A stretch of 62,682 nt of DNA from Ettlia oleoabundans (lineage: Eukaryota; Chlorophyta; Chlorophyceae; Chlamydomonadales). Made by a program: the position numbers and the translations under genes. Where the stretch lies: positions 1-62,682 of the forward strand of contig JAAMXP010001834.1 of assembly GCA_019693395.1 (NCBI GenBank). Direction: 5' to 3'. A model generated the notes under the pieces. That model had not been told where the DNA came from, made no database searches, and was given only the letters and a program-made list of their open reading frames with translations. Each line of letters begins with the position of its first letter. Position 1 is the first letter of the stretch. Positions 44,901 through 62,654 of the stretch are shown here, in pieces.

Positions 44901-45457
44901 ATGCAAAGTTGAGATTCATGGCAATAGGTATGGGTTTATTGCTCGTGGCACTTGTCAGACCTCAATCTAGTGAGATTGCGTTTGCATTATGCGACTTCCC
45001 TTCTTCCTGCCTTGCTGCACATTGCAGTGGTGCTCACCGTGCTGAGCTGCATGGCGGGTGAATCCCGAGTACGCAGCGCCATGGCGCACTGCCAGGCTCG
45101 CCGCCGGTTGATGGACTTTGGGCAACGTGCTGCCGACCCCCGCCTCCGTGCCCGCGCTATGTCGCTTGTCAAGGTGTGAGAGTGGTTGCGGTGGCTCACG
45201 ATGCATGGCATGCCAGCCCCTTGATAGCCAGGCATTGAGGTGTGCGCGTTGCTCCAGTTGGGCAACTCAGGCTGCCAGCAACAACAATCCGGGCTTACGA
45301 CTCGTGTTGACTTGCTCACTTTATTGCCAATCTTGCTGGCTGCTGCCCGCTGCAGATCCTGCACAAGCAAGAGATATTGGAGGCATCTGGCACGTGGTAT
45401 TTTGGCGGCGGCGGGAGCTTGGATGCCTCGCCATCCTCCTCGCCACCCTCGCACTGA
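38914..45457 (+). CDS. large ARM/HEAT-like repeat protein with long disordered N-terminus
   Basis: The start is ATG 38914 (MDDPKRRSPSKEGSGGFGAV). A very long second exon (about 39114-40461) and several further exons encode Ser/Ala/Pro/Gln-rich, probably disordered sequence, including HHQQQHPQQQSS and Ser/Thr-Pro sites that could be phosphorylated. From about 42.8 kb the protein becomes helical: SLNFLKQRALARQKLERI, then ARM/HEAT-type units such as IGPLLRYLRDNKHNDAALRS with GLHTLSLLVSNSPNRGIIVS, RENIVQLLWDLEAHNKR, DIQALLSVLEATTNALIASH, YTLGNLMALLLGD and VVLTVLSCMAGESRVR. It ends after ILHKQEILEASGTWYFGGGG, an armadillo-like terminal unit, at TGA 45455-45457. The domain layout suggests a scaffold or importin/beta-catenin-like adaptor. 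The specific family is not recognised. Confidence 0.72.
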
Positions 45458-46454
45458 GACTGGCGCCTTTTGTGCCCCCCGCCTTGTGCCTGCCTGCCAT
45501 CCCGTCCCGCCAACGCATTCCGCCTGTTGAGCAGGCAGGCAGGCAGGCGGGATGCAAGGTGGGGGGAGCACCTGCTTGGTACCCAGCCATTCTCAAATGA
45601 GGGAAGCCGGGACAGTTATGATGACGGAAGAAATCACGCCGTCGACACGGCTTTCTTCTCGAACACCTCGGATTTTTTGTTCAAAGCCGCGTCTCAAAGC
45701 GCCGCTCCTCTTTACGCCGAGGATACGGCACCCTGTGTAGTGAAGTGTTGATGTGATGATTTGTGCCCTGTGCCGGTAGCTGTGCTGAGCTGCCGGCAAT
45801 TTTCTAGCCTCCCTTTTCCTTCAGAATCTGCACCCAGCTCTGTTGGCGAGTTTGACCTCCCAGCCAGCTGACACGTCAATCTACTCATCGTTATCACGGC
45901 AACCCCCTCTTTCTGTCGTCACACCAAGTTTTTGCACGATCTCACATTCCTTAGTCTCCATCTCTGCGCCCACTGCTGCTGAATTGTGCCAGTTTTCTTT
46001 TCCCTCTTCCTGCCTCTGCCATGACCGCAGCGTCCTACTGCTTGATATGCTTGTACCCGGCTGCCGTACAGTGCCTGCATGTGCGTTGTGCCAAACTCTG
46101 TCACGTTTCCTCCCATCAAAAGCGGTGCAGTCCAAGCTCAGCGCCCTCTTGACGCGCTCCCCACCTGCTGGCCAACGTATCTGATGTCTCATTGTCAGCC
46201 GCCACCATTCTTTGTTCACACAACGTTTTGAACAAAATTTGTGAAAGATCCATGGGAAAGCGTCCATGAGTGTACACGCAGGAAGAATATACCGCCCCAC
46301 CTCCACCGTTGTCGCTGCAGGCTGCAGTGCAGCAGCGTCATGCGCGCTATGCCTGCCGCGTCGTGTTTGAGATGCAGGCTGCTTAACCCAGGCCGTTTGA
46401 CATCAATATTCAAACCTAGTGGCCCGTGATCACAAACGGTCTGCCGGCAGTGTA
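45458..46454. other. intergenic region, about 1 kb
   Basis: No gene was recognised between two plus-strand genes. The first part contains tandem CAGG units (about 45533-45550) that belong to the 3' flank of the ARM-like gene; the remainder is the likely promoter region of the F-box/LRR gene. Minus-strand frames here have no domain character. Confidence 0.45.
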
Positions 46455-49400
46455 ATGAAGACGCGCCGGGCGGGCAAGGCAGAGGCGGAGACGCAGGAGG
46501 CACGACCCGCTGGCGTGCGGAAGGGCGGCGTGCGTAAAAAAGCCGGCGCGGTGGTCACCAAACGTGTGGTGCTGCGTGGCAGGACGACCAGTAGTTTGAG
46601 GACGGCGGCGAGCAGGCCACCACAGCCATCAGCAGCCGAGCAGAACGACGGCCCTGGGCCTCCTAATGCGGCGGCACAGGAACTGGCGGATGTTGCAGAT
46701 GAGCTGGGGGGCGATCAGCAGCAGGAGCAGGAGCAACCGCGGCAGGTGCGGCGGCAGGCGTTGGCAAAGCTCAAGCGGCACAGCACGGGGAGCGAATCTC
46801 TGCAGAAGCCGACCATAGAGGCTCTGAATACAGAGACGCTGCAGGAGATCTTCTTGTACATAAGCAAGCAGGATGAGGGGCAGCAGAGCTACTGCAGGTG
46901 GGCCAGGGTAAAGGCAGCAGCATGGGCTACCATCCACGGGGAATGCGCCACTAGCATGCACCAGCCGCCATGACTGCGTCTCTCAATGCACAGTTATGCA
47001 TGGCTGGTCCTTCAAGTGGTTCTAGTATCCTTTTCTAGATGCCACCTCGCAGGGAGATCTTGCCGCTTGTCTGCAAGCGGTTCAGGGAGGTGCTGCTGAA
47101 GCCCTCGCCCTTGTGGGAGGCAAGTCGCAGAATCTGCTGACGCCCACTGCCAGTTGTGCAAATACTGTCAGCTATGCGCCAGCATCTGCCTGGGCTCCCA
47201 TGCTTGCCACCGCGAAAAATGCACCCAGATTTGAGTGATTGAACCTACGGACTCCTTCTTGTCTGTGTGCGCGGCGCTCATGATCAAGCACCCAATTATC
47301 CAGCTTTTGCTCACATCCCGCCTGTCCTGCCCCTCTTTGCTGACTCATGCCCTCGTGCAGACGCTGCACCTGAATTTTCTGCACAAGGGACAAGATCTCT
47401 TCTACCTGCAGCTTCAGCAGTACTCCCAAAACTCTCATATTCCCATGGACGGCAGCAACAGGCGGATGCTGCACAGTGCAGTGGAGCGCTGGCTAAAGCC
47501 TCGTGCCGCCGCAGTGAGGCGCCTGGTGCTTTCGTGAGTGAATGCAGCTCAGCTAGCGCACAATTGGCAGCACCCACATGGCCATCGAGGCTGCCCTATG
47601 GCACGAGGCCAGCTATGACTGCACTGTCGCACATGTTAGTGCCATGGTGTGTTTGCTACACAACCAGCATTAGAGACACACGGTTTACAGTACCAGCGCT
47701 GCTTCTGCCGCCTTTGTTTGCCACACTACCATATGCACACCATAGCGCTGGGGTCCCCACCTTGCCCTGCAGGTTCTCGGCGCGGGATCCCTCCCACAGC
47801 TTTCTGAAGAACGGCCATGGCCTGCACCGCACCTTCCAGCTGCTGGGGCCAACGCTGCAAGAGCTCTGCATTGCGCACTGCTCTGACGTCTTCCACTCTC
47901 CCTCCTTTGCTGACCTTGCGTTGCTGAAGGTAAAACGTCGGTATAATACACAACGTATATGCATCACACATGCGTGCTAAAGGTTGCTGGGCAACTACCC
48001 ACCATCCATGCCACCTGTTCTTTTGTCGTCCCAGAATGCTCGTGTGTTGCGTCCTCACGCAATCGCACCAGACCTCTGCTGCTGCTTCCCTCATTCCTTC
48101 CCCATGCCATTCATTTGCCCGGCAGATCTTGGAGTCCCTGGCAGTGACCTTCATGACTGGTCAGGTTGCGGCAGCTGACCTGGCAGCTCTGGAGAAGCTG
48201 CCCAAGCTGCGCTCGCTGACACTGTCGGCAGCGCGCCAGATGGAGGAGGGTGGAGAGCACTGCCTTGCTGGCTTCCCAGAGGCGCTCACCAAGCTCAAGG
48301 GACTCACCTCCCTGGCCGTCTGCTCCCTGGGTGTGTGTCGTAGAACAAAACAATTCTGCTAGGAGCAGGCAGCAAGGCTGGTGTAACACTTAGCTTTAGC
48401 CGGGTACTGCTGATGGGCTGGGCTGGGCTGGGCTGGGCTGTGTCTGCGGCAGCTCATTGTGCCGGGGCAGATTGGCTGCCTGTTCCATCTTGCTGTGACC
48501 CCGCCATTGGCCCTGCAGGCGTGACTGCCCTCCCAGTGGGCATCACCAAGCTCAAGTCGCTGGTAAGCCTGGATGTGAGTGGGTGCCCGCTCTCCTTCCT
48601 GCCCAGCATGCTGTGGAAGCTGTCAGCGCTGCGCCACCTGCGCCTCAATGACACCATGCTGATGCTGAGCCTCATACACACCTGGGAGCCACTGGTCAAG
48701 CTGCCCGCACTGGAGTCGCTTGAGCTGCGGTGGGTGGAAGTGCGGCGTGCTGGGGTGTTGCCTCTGGGGTGGTAGACGAGGGGAGAGGGAGGAAGAGAGG
48801 CTGGTTGGCTGGCTGGCCAGCTGAGGTGGTGGAAAGGGAAGGAGGCTGAAATGCCCCAAGTTGTCCGGGTGCTGTGCTGGGTTTGACTCGGATTGCATCA
48901 GGGTTCAGGCAGCGGCAGCTAGGCAGCTAGGCATGCATTATATCAGCCTGGACTGGATTGATTCTTGGCAGGGCAGGCAGGGCTGTTAAGAGTGCTCACA
49001 GCACAAGTCCACCTTATAAGTGTCCCAAATCTCACTTGTGTGTATGCCGGCTGTGTGGCTGCAGCGATACCAAGACTGAGCGGCTGCCCCCCATGCTGAC
49101 CGGGCTGACAAGCCTCACCAATTTGGATCTGAGTGACAACTGTTTGGAGGCGCTTGAGGGAGGTGGCCCAGATGCTGGGCTGCGTGCCCTGGTCAACCTG
49201 CCCAAGCTGCAGGCGAGAGAAACCACGGGAAGGAGCTGGGGACCTTGTGGGGCAGGACCTGATCCTTGGGCAGTGCATAGTTTTCTTGACGTAGTGCTGG
49301 AACGTGGGCATGCCTGTGGATTGTTGAGAAGGCGAGACATCAGTGTCATTAACCTACACAAATATACACCTATGCACAAAATATATGCGCCTCCCAGCCT

Positions 49401-50388
49401 CTCACTCTTTACTGAAACACACAAAAGTTCCCTGCCTTTGTCTCACATCCACCCTGCATGCGCCCGCCGTGCAACTTCGCGCCCTTGCAGCGGCTGCTTC
49501 TGCGTGGCTGCCAGCTGCCGTCTGTGCCCAGTGATGTGCACCTGCTTAGCCGGCTGACCCACCTTGACGTGTCTCGCAATCAGCTGGTGGAGCTGCCTCC
49601 CTCCCTGAGCAGCCTGCTTGCGCTGCGTGAGCTGGTGGCAGAAGGGAACTGCTTCCCGCGCATCCCGCAGGCAAGGAAGGGCCTCGCCAGCTGCCAGCCT
49701 GGCCAGCCTCGCCAGCTGAGCTGGCTGCTTGCTCAGACACATGGAATCATATTGCTGTCAGCGTCAGCACCATGCATGCATGTTGGGGTTCTCACGTGCA
49801 TGCCCATGGCCCCTGAGATGTAAGCTTTTGCCCACCTCACCCTTCTGATGGCTCCCCTGCAGGTGCTGGGGCAGCTGCCTGTCCTGGAGGTAGCTGACCT
49901 GAGCTTCAACATCTATATGGAAGCTGCAGTGTCGCTGCAGCCGCTGCTGGAGGATGGTGGGCTGACAAGACTGCGCCGCCTGGACCTGAGGTGAGCGCTG
50001 GAGCTGTCCCAAGTAAAGGGGATGTTGATGGGATGGTTGGCGCAATGGCAGGCAGCAGATTTGCTGGCGGGCGGGCGGGTGGGTAGATGGAAAGGGTGGC
50101 CGTCTGGACTGGGAGCTAGATACTGTTTGCAAAGGCCTCCCTCTTCTGCTGGCAGAGCAGCAGCTGCTGCTGCTGTTGCCTTTGCTTATGCTGCTGTTGC
50201 TTTGCCTGCCAAAATTGGAGCTGATGCGCCTGCCTTCATCTCGGCTTGTTGGTTTGGTTTGGGGCTGCAGGAAGATGCTAGGCGCGTGGAAACAGAGCAG
50301 CACCAAGTGGCTGACGGCGTTGCTGAAGGAACTGGAGCTGCAACGGTTGGAAAGCGGTGACCCTATGCCGGTTGTGCTGTGGGACTAA
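46455..50388 (+). CDS. F-box/leucine-rich-repeat protein
   Basis: The start is ATG 46455; the frame is open upstream from a GTG but without another ATG. The N-terminus is basic and disordered (MKTRRAGKAEAETQ, RKGGVRKKAGAVVTKR). An F-box spans an intron: TIEALNTETLQEIFLYIS then EILPLVCKRFREVLLKPSPLWE, the second exon ending in a GC donor at 47120. LRRs follow in successive exons: LQELCIAHCSDVFHSPSF, LEKLPKLRSLTLSAARQ, VTALPVGITKLKSLVSLDVS, LPALESLELR, LTGLTSLTNLDLSDNCLEAL, LSRLTHLDVSRNQLVELPPS and LTRLRRLDLR. The last exon encodes KWLTALLKELELQRLE and stops at 50386-50388. It is probably a substrate receptor for an SCF-type E3 ligase; target unknown. Confidence 0.87.
48413..48440 (+). repeat. 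GGGCT pentanucleotide repeat in an intron
   Basis: About five tandem GGGCT units lie in the intron before the VTALPVGITKL exon of the F-box/LRR gene. Confidence 0.85.
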
Positions 50389-51149
50389 ACTACAGGCGCA
50401 GCCGAGCCTGGAACGCAGCGCTGCTGCCCTGGAAATTTGGGCACGCGCGTTTGGTCAACCGTCACGGGAAGTGGCCCCCGCATGGCGGTGGCTGGTGGAA
50501 GCTGCGAGCAGTACAATAAGCGCACAGTGCAGTGCAATGCACTGTCGGCTGCCAGCTGTACGTGTCGTGTGTGTAGTGTAGCATAGAATTGAGAGAAGAT
50601 ATGTTCCTAATCGTGTTCACGTCTGTGTGCGTGTGTTGGTGTGAATCTGATGGCGAGAGAAGTCTTGATGAACCGCTTTGGTGCCTGCGCAATGCACCAA
50701 AAGCCCACATCCCATTACACTGCTTCTTCTGTTCTTGTTTCTCTCCTTCCTGTGTATTCGCACTGTCCCTAAAGTGCATTGATTGGGGGGTTTACAGCTA
50801 CGCCTGCCATTAGGTAATGCACTCAGTTAAGCGCACCTTTAGCAAGCACGACACTTTGGATGAAATGAACTGACGGCTGAATGACAGCCTGAAACAAGAA
50901 CGAGATGAGCAGTTGAAGTGTGACAGCATTGCTAAGTGGCCAACAGCCTGCTCCCGACCAGTCCCCCAGCGGCACATGCAGGGATTGCAGCCATGGCCTG
51001 CTAGCATGCATGTTCCACCAGTGGTAGACAAAGAGAGCACCCGCGGCAAAGCGCGGTCCTACGAGTCCTGAGCTGAGCCCCATCCTGGGTCTGTCAGCTT
51101 CCAGCCACAACCGGCGGGCACACACCGTGCCCAAAACAGGCACTGGTGG
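50389..51149. other. convergent intergenic region
   Basis: About 760 bases between the ends of the F-box/LRR gene (plus) and the mS29 gene (minus). A minus-strand TGTAA near 50793 is a candidate poly(A) signal for mS29. No gene was recognised. Confidence 0.45.
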
Positions 51150-53953
51150 TTACAGCTGGCCCAGTTCGCGCGCGCGCCGCATCGCCGCTTCCGCCTTGTA
51201 CCCGCGGCTGAGCCCCAGGGGGGAGCTGCCTAGGCCCAGCAGGCCCGAGGCATAGTCACGAAGCTCCTTGGCGTTGCCATTAGTGAGGAAGAGGGCGCAA
51301 AGCAGGGTGTCTTCGTCCGCGGGATCTGCAGAAACAAGGGCAGAGTGAAGAGTCAAATGGACAGAGTGCGTGGACGAGGCGTGCCAAGCATCAAGGGGCG
51401 GGGCGCGCTCCATGGGTGAAGAACCCCAAAACGTAGACCACAACCTAGGCTCCTAATTGAGTGGCTGGGCAACAAGGGCTGAAAAAGTGCGCTGCCAGTG
51501 TCGATACCACCATAGCCAGATGTTGGTCAACACCTGCCCGAAGGACCGGTGCGCCCCTAAGGGCAACTTAGCAACAGTTGTCCATCCTACTGGCCCTTCC
51601 TGACGCCCAGCACCAGGTCGTACAGCCCCGCCAGAATCCAAGCACAGCCAGGGAAAATAAGCAGACCTGACCAAAAGGGCAGTGATGCGCCATTGCGCCA
51701 AACTGCCAGCACAAAATAGTGCAACACGGCACCCACGCCTCCCTGCTCACCTGCATCTCCTGCCAGCACCTCGCTTGCAAAATAGTCTGCCGCTGCCTGC
51801 ACCTCCTCATAGCAGTACCGAGGCACGTGGAAACGCTTGGCCCTGGGGCGCGGCAGGCGCAGGCGGTCGGTAATGGTCTGGCCGTAGGTGGGGGTCGCCA
51901 CCACCACGCCATTGGCGGGAGGGGGCTGCTCCAGAAGCCGGAAAGCCTGGACCTGCATATGAGGGATTTTGGGTGGGTGATGAAGTGGTGTTTGAATGGG
52001 CCCAAATTGACAAATAAGGGGCAGTGTGGTGTAGAGTGGGGTGGGGTGGGTGGGCAAGACAGGGCCGATTGCCATGATCAGGGTGCAAGTAAGGGAGGCA
52101 GGCAGGAGGAGCAGACGGGGTGGGTGGTCTGGGAAACTGGGAGCCAAGTTGCTGAGAAGGGTGTCACAAGGAGGGTGGCTGCTGTGCCTCACATTGTGCA
52201 GGATGCAACATGCACGCTGTGCGCGCTGCCCTGCTGACTCACCAGGCGCAGCTCCCCTGGCGCCAGCTGTCGGCGGTGGAAGTTGTGCACGCTCTCATAG
52301 TAGCCTGTGTGCGAGTAGAGCACGTTGTAGTCGTCCACAGCAAGCAGGGTGGGCACCTCTGTGGTTGCAGCCACCGCCTCCTTTGCCTCTATCACCGCCC
52401 GCACTACATCAGCGGGCTTGGCAGCCGGAGCCATCCCTTGTTGTACCAGCTCTGACAGGGCCTGCCCCCCCCGGGTCTTGATGTGGGGCAGCTGCTCCGC
52501 GTGGTTGTCTTGCAGGCTGGAAAGCAGCCAGCGGGCGGCTTCTGGGGTGTCCCACAGCCCGTCCTCGCCGCGAGAGAAGGTGCCGTCTGCAGGGGGGGCA
52601 GACGGAGGGGAGGGAGGGGCACAATGCATTGGGGAGAAGGGTGTCAGCGGGATCATGAGCAGGGGCAGGGGAGCGATGGATGGAGCAGACTGGCAACAGA
52701 GCCAGGCGGCAGGAAGGCAGGCAAGCTGGCCGCCAAGCAGGCTGCCTTGCACCACAACATTACAGGCATTGAGCCCTAAAGCTGCTACTAGCAGGACATC
52801 GCCACTGGGGTCGTGAAGTCCCAGCCCGAACCACCGTAGAGCCATTCAAGCACCACCGCCACTCACGCTGCACAAGGGAGAATGCTGAGGGTAGGTAGAG
52901 TGCCAGCCAGCCCTGGGAGCGGGCCCAGGCCACCAGGCTGTAGAGAGCCACCGATTTGCCGCTGCCGGTCCAGCCGTCGAGGAAGAGGTGGCGCTGCTGC
53001 CGCTCCTGCAGATAGCAGGGGGGCAGGACACAAAAGCAGGGCACACGTCAGGTAGATTAGAGTACCTCCCTGGAATGGTTGTGACATAGACTATTGGGTG
53101 TTGTGCGCTTTTTGGTAACAGTGCATGACAGCTCCCGCCCCCGCCACGGAACACAAGTAGCAAATAACAAGGCGTATTAGGCTCACCTCCACCACACGAA
53201 CCAGCCTGTGCATGCATTCCCGAGCCATGAGGCTGCGCCGCCCCGAAAACTCCCACTCCGCGTGCACCGCCTTGCACCCAAAGTCGGGCTCGTGGACGTT
53301 CTCGCCCTGCAGATAATCAGGCAGCGTGTGTTGGCGGTCGCTTCACCGGTTCATACAACAGTTTGGCCACCCAATCTCGCACATCCACATCCACACTTGT
53401 ATACACGTGTGTGGCTGCACTGCATCCTATACGCAGCCATACATCCCGACTTCACACACCCATCACCCACGTTTTGCACCCACCTTGAGCACGGGATCCT
53501 CGTAATATTCCTTGGTGGCTTCAGGCAGTATACCCAACGGTACGTCGAAGTACAGATCCTCCGGTACATCTAGCAAGCGGGACACGGGCAGGCCTGACAG
53601 GCGGGAAGCAGTGGCGCTGCCCTCTGGCCTGCTGCATGGAGAGGTGCAAGGAGGAGGAAATTGGGACCGGCCGGGGGGGCAAAAGGCAGGCTGCTGCAAT
53701 CAGGAAGAGGGCAGGATGCATGTAGCAAGGCAGACCCGGAGGGTGGCCCAAGTGGCCTGGTGAGGGTGATCTGAGGTACAATGAATCGGTTGAAGGCAGT
53801 ACGCAGTTGGGCAGGGTATGTAAAAAATGTGAGCATCAACGTCTTGCGCACCTGACGACTGCATCGGCTGCTGCCGCTGCCGCTCCACCCTGCTCCTTTG
53901 CTGCCTTGCCTTGCTGCTGCTGCTGCTGCTTGACACCTGCTGTCTTGCCCGGC

Positions 53954-53991
<38 letters not shown>

Positions 53992-54348
53992 CTTGGGTTG
54001 CGGCGGCTTAGCAGCATTTTGTGGAACGGCGACTGCTGGCTCCTCACTGGCGGCCGGGGCTGCGGCCTCATTCACTGGGTGAGTCGATGCTGCTGTCTCC
54101 CCTAACGCAGATGGGGCCTGCAATGATGCTGCCCCTATTGGCCCATTTGCTGCTGCAGCTGGCTGCTCTATGCTGCTGCCATCACCACTGCCGCCGCTCG
54201 CCCCGCTTGCGGCGTGCCGCCACTGCGCATGCCAGCTGCCCAGGCTGCACTGGCGGACCTCCGCTTGCATTGCCGCGCGTGGCTGAGCCTGCGCAGTCCA
54301 TCGGGAGGTGCCAGCGCGGGCTAGCAGCTGCAGAACCCGTCTCCTCAT
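51150..54348 (-). CDS. mitochondrial small-subunit ribosomal protein mS29 (DAP3 family GTPase)
   Basis: This is a P-loop GTPase subunit of the mitochondrial small ribosomal subunit. The chosen start at 54348 (MRRRVLQLLARAGTSRW) looks like a mitochondrial presequence, basic and amphipathic with no acids; an in-frame ATG at 54378 would add ten residues. An Ala/Gln-rich linker with a pure Gln tract follows, then the DAP3 core: VPEDLYFDVPLGILPE, EYYEDPVLK, SGRRSLMARECMHRLVRVVE, Walker A in FLDGWTGSGKSVALYSLV, LALYLPSAFSLVQ, VPTLLAVDDYNVLYSHTGYY and NGVVVATPTYGQ. The family C-terminal block LFLTNGNAKELRDYASGL is present and the stop is at 51150. Exon phases agree where checked (for example at 53852). 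It is divergent from the UDP-galactopyranose mutase gene. Confidence 0.9.
53957..53990. repeat. CTG/CAG trinucleotide repeat coding for poly-Gln
   Basis: About eleven uninterrupted triplets on the minus strand encode a run of Gln in the presequence-to-core linker of mS29, with a second shorter run nearby (53912-53930). Confidence 0.85.
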
Positions 54349-60786
<6,438 letters not shown>

Positions 60787-62076
60787 TCCTTAACACTTCA
60801 ACTGGCCAGCCGGCTCGACATCATGTTTTACCAGCTGTGGGGCAGCACATGCCCTCCCTCCCATGAGGGATTCACCTTGTACCCTTCGTTGTTTAGAAAC
60901 CAACACATCCTCACTGTTAGGTAGTCAGCTTCCCTGACACGGTTGACTTGACTTGCCAACTTTAATTGCGCTCCTAGGCAGCTCCTGCTTTTGCCTTCCG
61001 TTGCTGCTTGATCCAGCTGTTGTGCGGAATTGCCGCTGCTGCTTGTTCACACTGCGGGATCCTGCTGAGGGCGAGTCGCATTGATGCAGCACTCTGGCAC
61101 ACCCCTTGCATTACACCTTTCTTTTGTTGCAGTTTTTTTCCTCTCTGACTAGCAACTGGCATGACCCACCCACAAACGATTTACATTTCAGGTTGTAGCA
61201 TTAGCAGATGTAAGCACTTGCACTCTTAAGAGCCAGCCAGCTGTATACCGAGCGCGAGCACTTTACATGCCAACACCGCCCGGGAGAAGCAGCTTGTGGG
61301 TCCATGCTGGACATGAATCGGCAGTGTCATTGCTACATGACAATGAAAAAGTGGGTGGGAGCAGCAATGCGATTGCGGGGATGCTATGTAGAGGTGCAAA
61401 CATATTTGCATAATTTGAGGCCCCTGCTGAAATTTTCTGATGTGGGTCAGCAGGGGAAGGCAAAACAACGAAATCGGGATGAAAAAGGGCGATAACCAAA
61501 GATGCATGCATGAAATGCGTAACAATGCAGTGCTTTTAAGGGATGCAATCTGAGAGGCGACTGGCCATCGATGATGAAAGACACAGATGAATTCAAAGAC
61601 TGGCCGCCATGAACATCATCATGGTGTGGATGGCTGTGAATTGGGACCATGTCTAGCCAGCTGGCTGCAGCCGATGCTGGTGCGCTGGTCCAATGGGCAG
61701 AATAGCCGGTGGGGGTCAGTGTGAGAGCGGCTCAAACACCCTCATTTTCAAAGCGCCTCGTGCCGCCTGCATGGCATGACGTGGCATGGCATGGGAACGC
61801 ACTGCATGAGAAAGCCAGGGTGAAGGTTGAAAGCGGCGTGTGCGGCAGCCCAAAACTGCAAGCACCCAAATACCTGAGTCAAGAGCAGCTGCAATCACCC
61901 GGCCCAGATCTGCTCAGTCCACCAGGACTGCCTTGGACTGTAATCAAGAACGAACTGCAAACAGCACTGACGGCCCCCCCCCCCCCCACACACACACACA
62001 CATGCACACACGTCGCCCACCCACGCACACAACCACCACCGCCCACACCTTGCTGGCTCGCATGATCAACCCTCAC
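60787..62076. other. region between UDP-galactopyranose mutase and the heliorhodopsin-like gene
   Basis: No gene was called. It holds the 3' end of the mutase gene and probably the last exon(s) and 3' end of the minus-strand gene to the right. A minus-strand frame at about 61716-61898 (LDSGIWVLAVLGCRTRRF) could be read in phase after the last visible heliorhodopsin exon, but support is weak. Confidence 0.4.
61974..62002. repeat. poly-C tract followed by (CA)n microsatellite
   Basis: Fourteen C residues (61974-61987) run directly into about seven CA units. It lies in an intron or 3' region of the minus-strand gene. Such a tract is prone to sequencing and length error. Confidence 0.85.
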
Positions 62077-62639
62077 CGTAAGTGATCCATGCCAGCAGTT
62101 GTTTGCTGGAGAGGGACAGAATCATGTACCACCACTCCGCCTGCGCAAAGCCGCGCCAGCCGCGCACCTGCAGAAGAAACCCCCAAGGGCAGGAAGGACA
62201 GTGTCAGCAGGCCGCACCACATTCAAGCCTAACTGAGCATGAGCACTGCTGTGCAGGGTGGTTGAGGCACAGCAAACAGGGCAAGGCAACTGGCAGCAGA
62301 GTCCAGGTCATGGCCCCTGTGGCAGCGCACCGCGAGCCATGCGGCCAATGCACTGCTGAGGCACAGAGCAGTGATGACCTCCTTGTGCCACAGCACACCC
62401 TGAGTGTGCTGGACCCATTCGCTCTGCCAAGGTGGAGCCAAGCCCTACTCAGGCAAGCCAACGCTAGTGCTGCTATGCACTGCTATTATAGTTGCACTGC
62501 TACCACAGTTGGTGAAAAATTGGATACCACCCACCTGCTTAAACTGCAAGTACTGATTGACTGCAAAGAGGATGTACAGAATGGAAAGGATGAAGAACAG
62601 GCTCCACACAAAGTCGGGAGGGCTGCCGTTGCTGACAGC
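62077..62639 (-). CDS. probable heliorhodopsin, 3' part only (helices 6 and 7); partial at the window edge
   Basis: Two exons are clear on the minus strand. The first, 62639-62535, encodes 35 residues with PPDFVWSLFFILSILYIL then FAVNQYLQFKQ. The second, 62167-62077, joins in phase 0 and encodes GWRGFAQAEWWYMILSLSSK then QLLAWITY. The pattern, a helix opening with P.FVW and ending NQ.LQ.K, then W..F...E..Y..LSL..K..LAW, is what I recall for heliorhodopsin helices 6 and 7. The Lys in SLSSK sits where the retinal Schiff-base lysine is expected (SxxxK). The upstream exons lie beyond the right edge, and the final exon to the left could not be fixed because the last visible exon ends in phase 1. 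Another seven-helix family cannot be excluded without a search. Confidence 0.62.
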
Positions 62640-62654
62640 CTGCAGTTGCGCAAA

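Noticed and set aside
61974..62002. Poly-C/(CA)n tract considered as a contig-end or assembly artefact
   Set aside because: Similar microsatellites occur inside ordinary introns elsewhere in the window, and sequence on both sides is consistent with one gene; only its exact length is doubtful.
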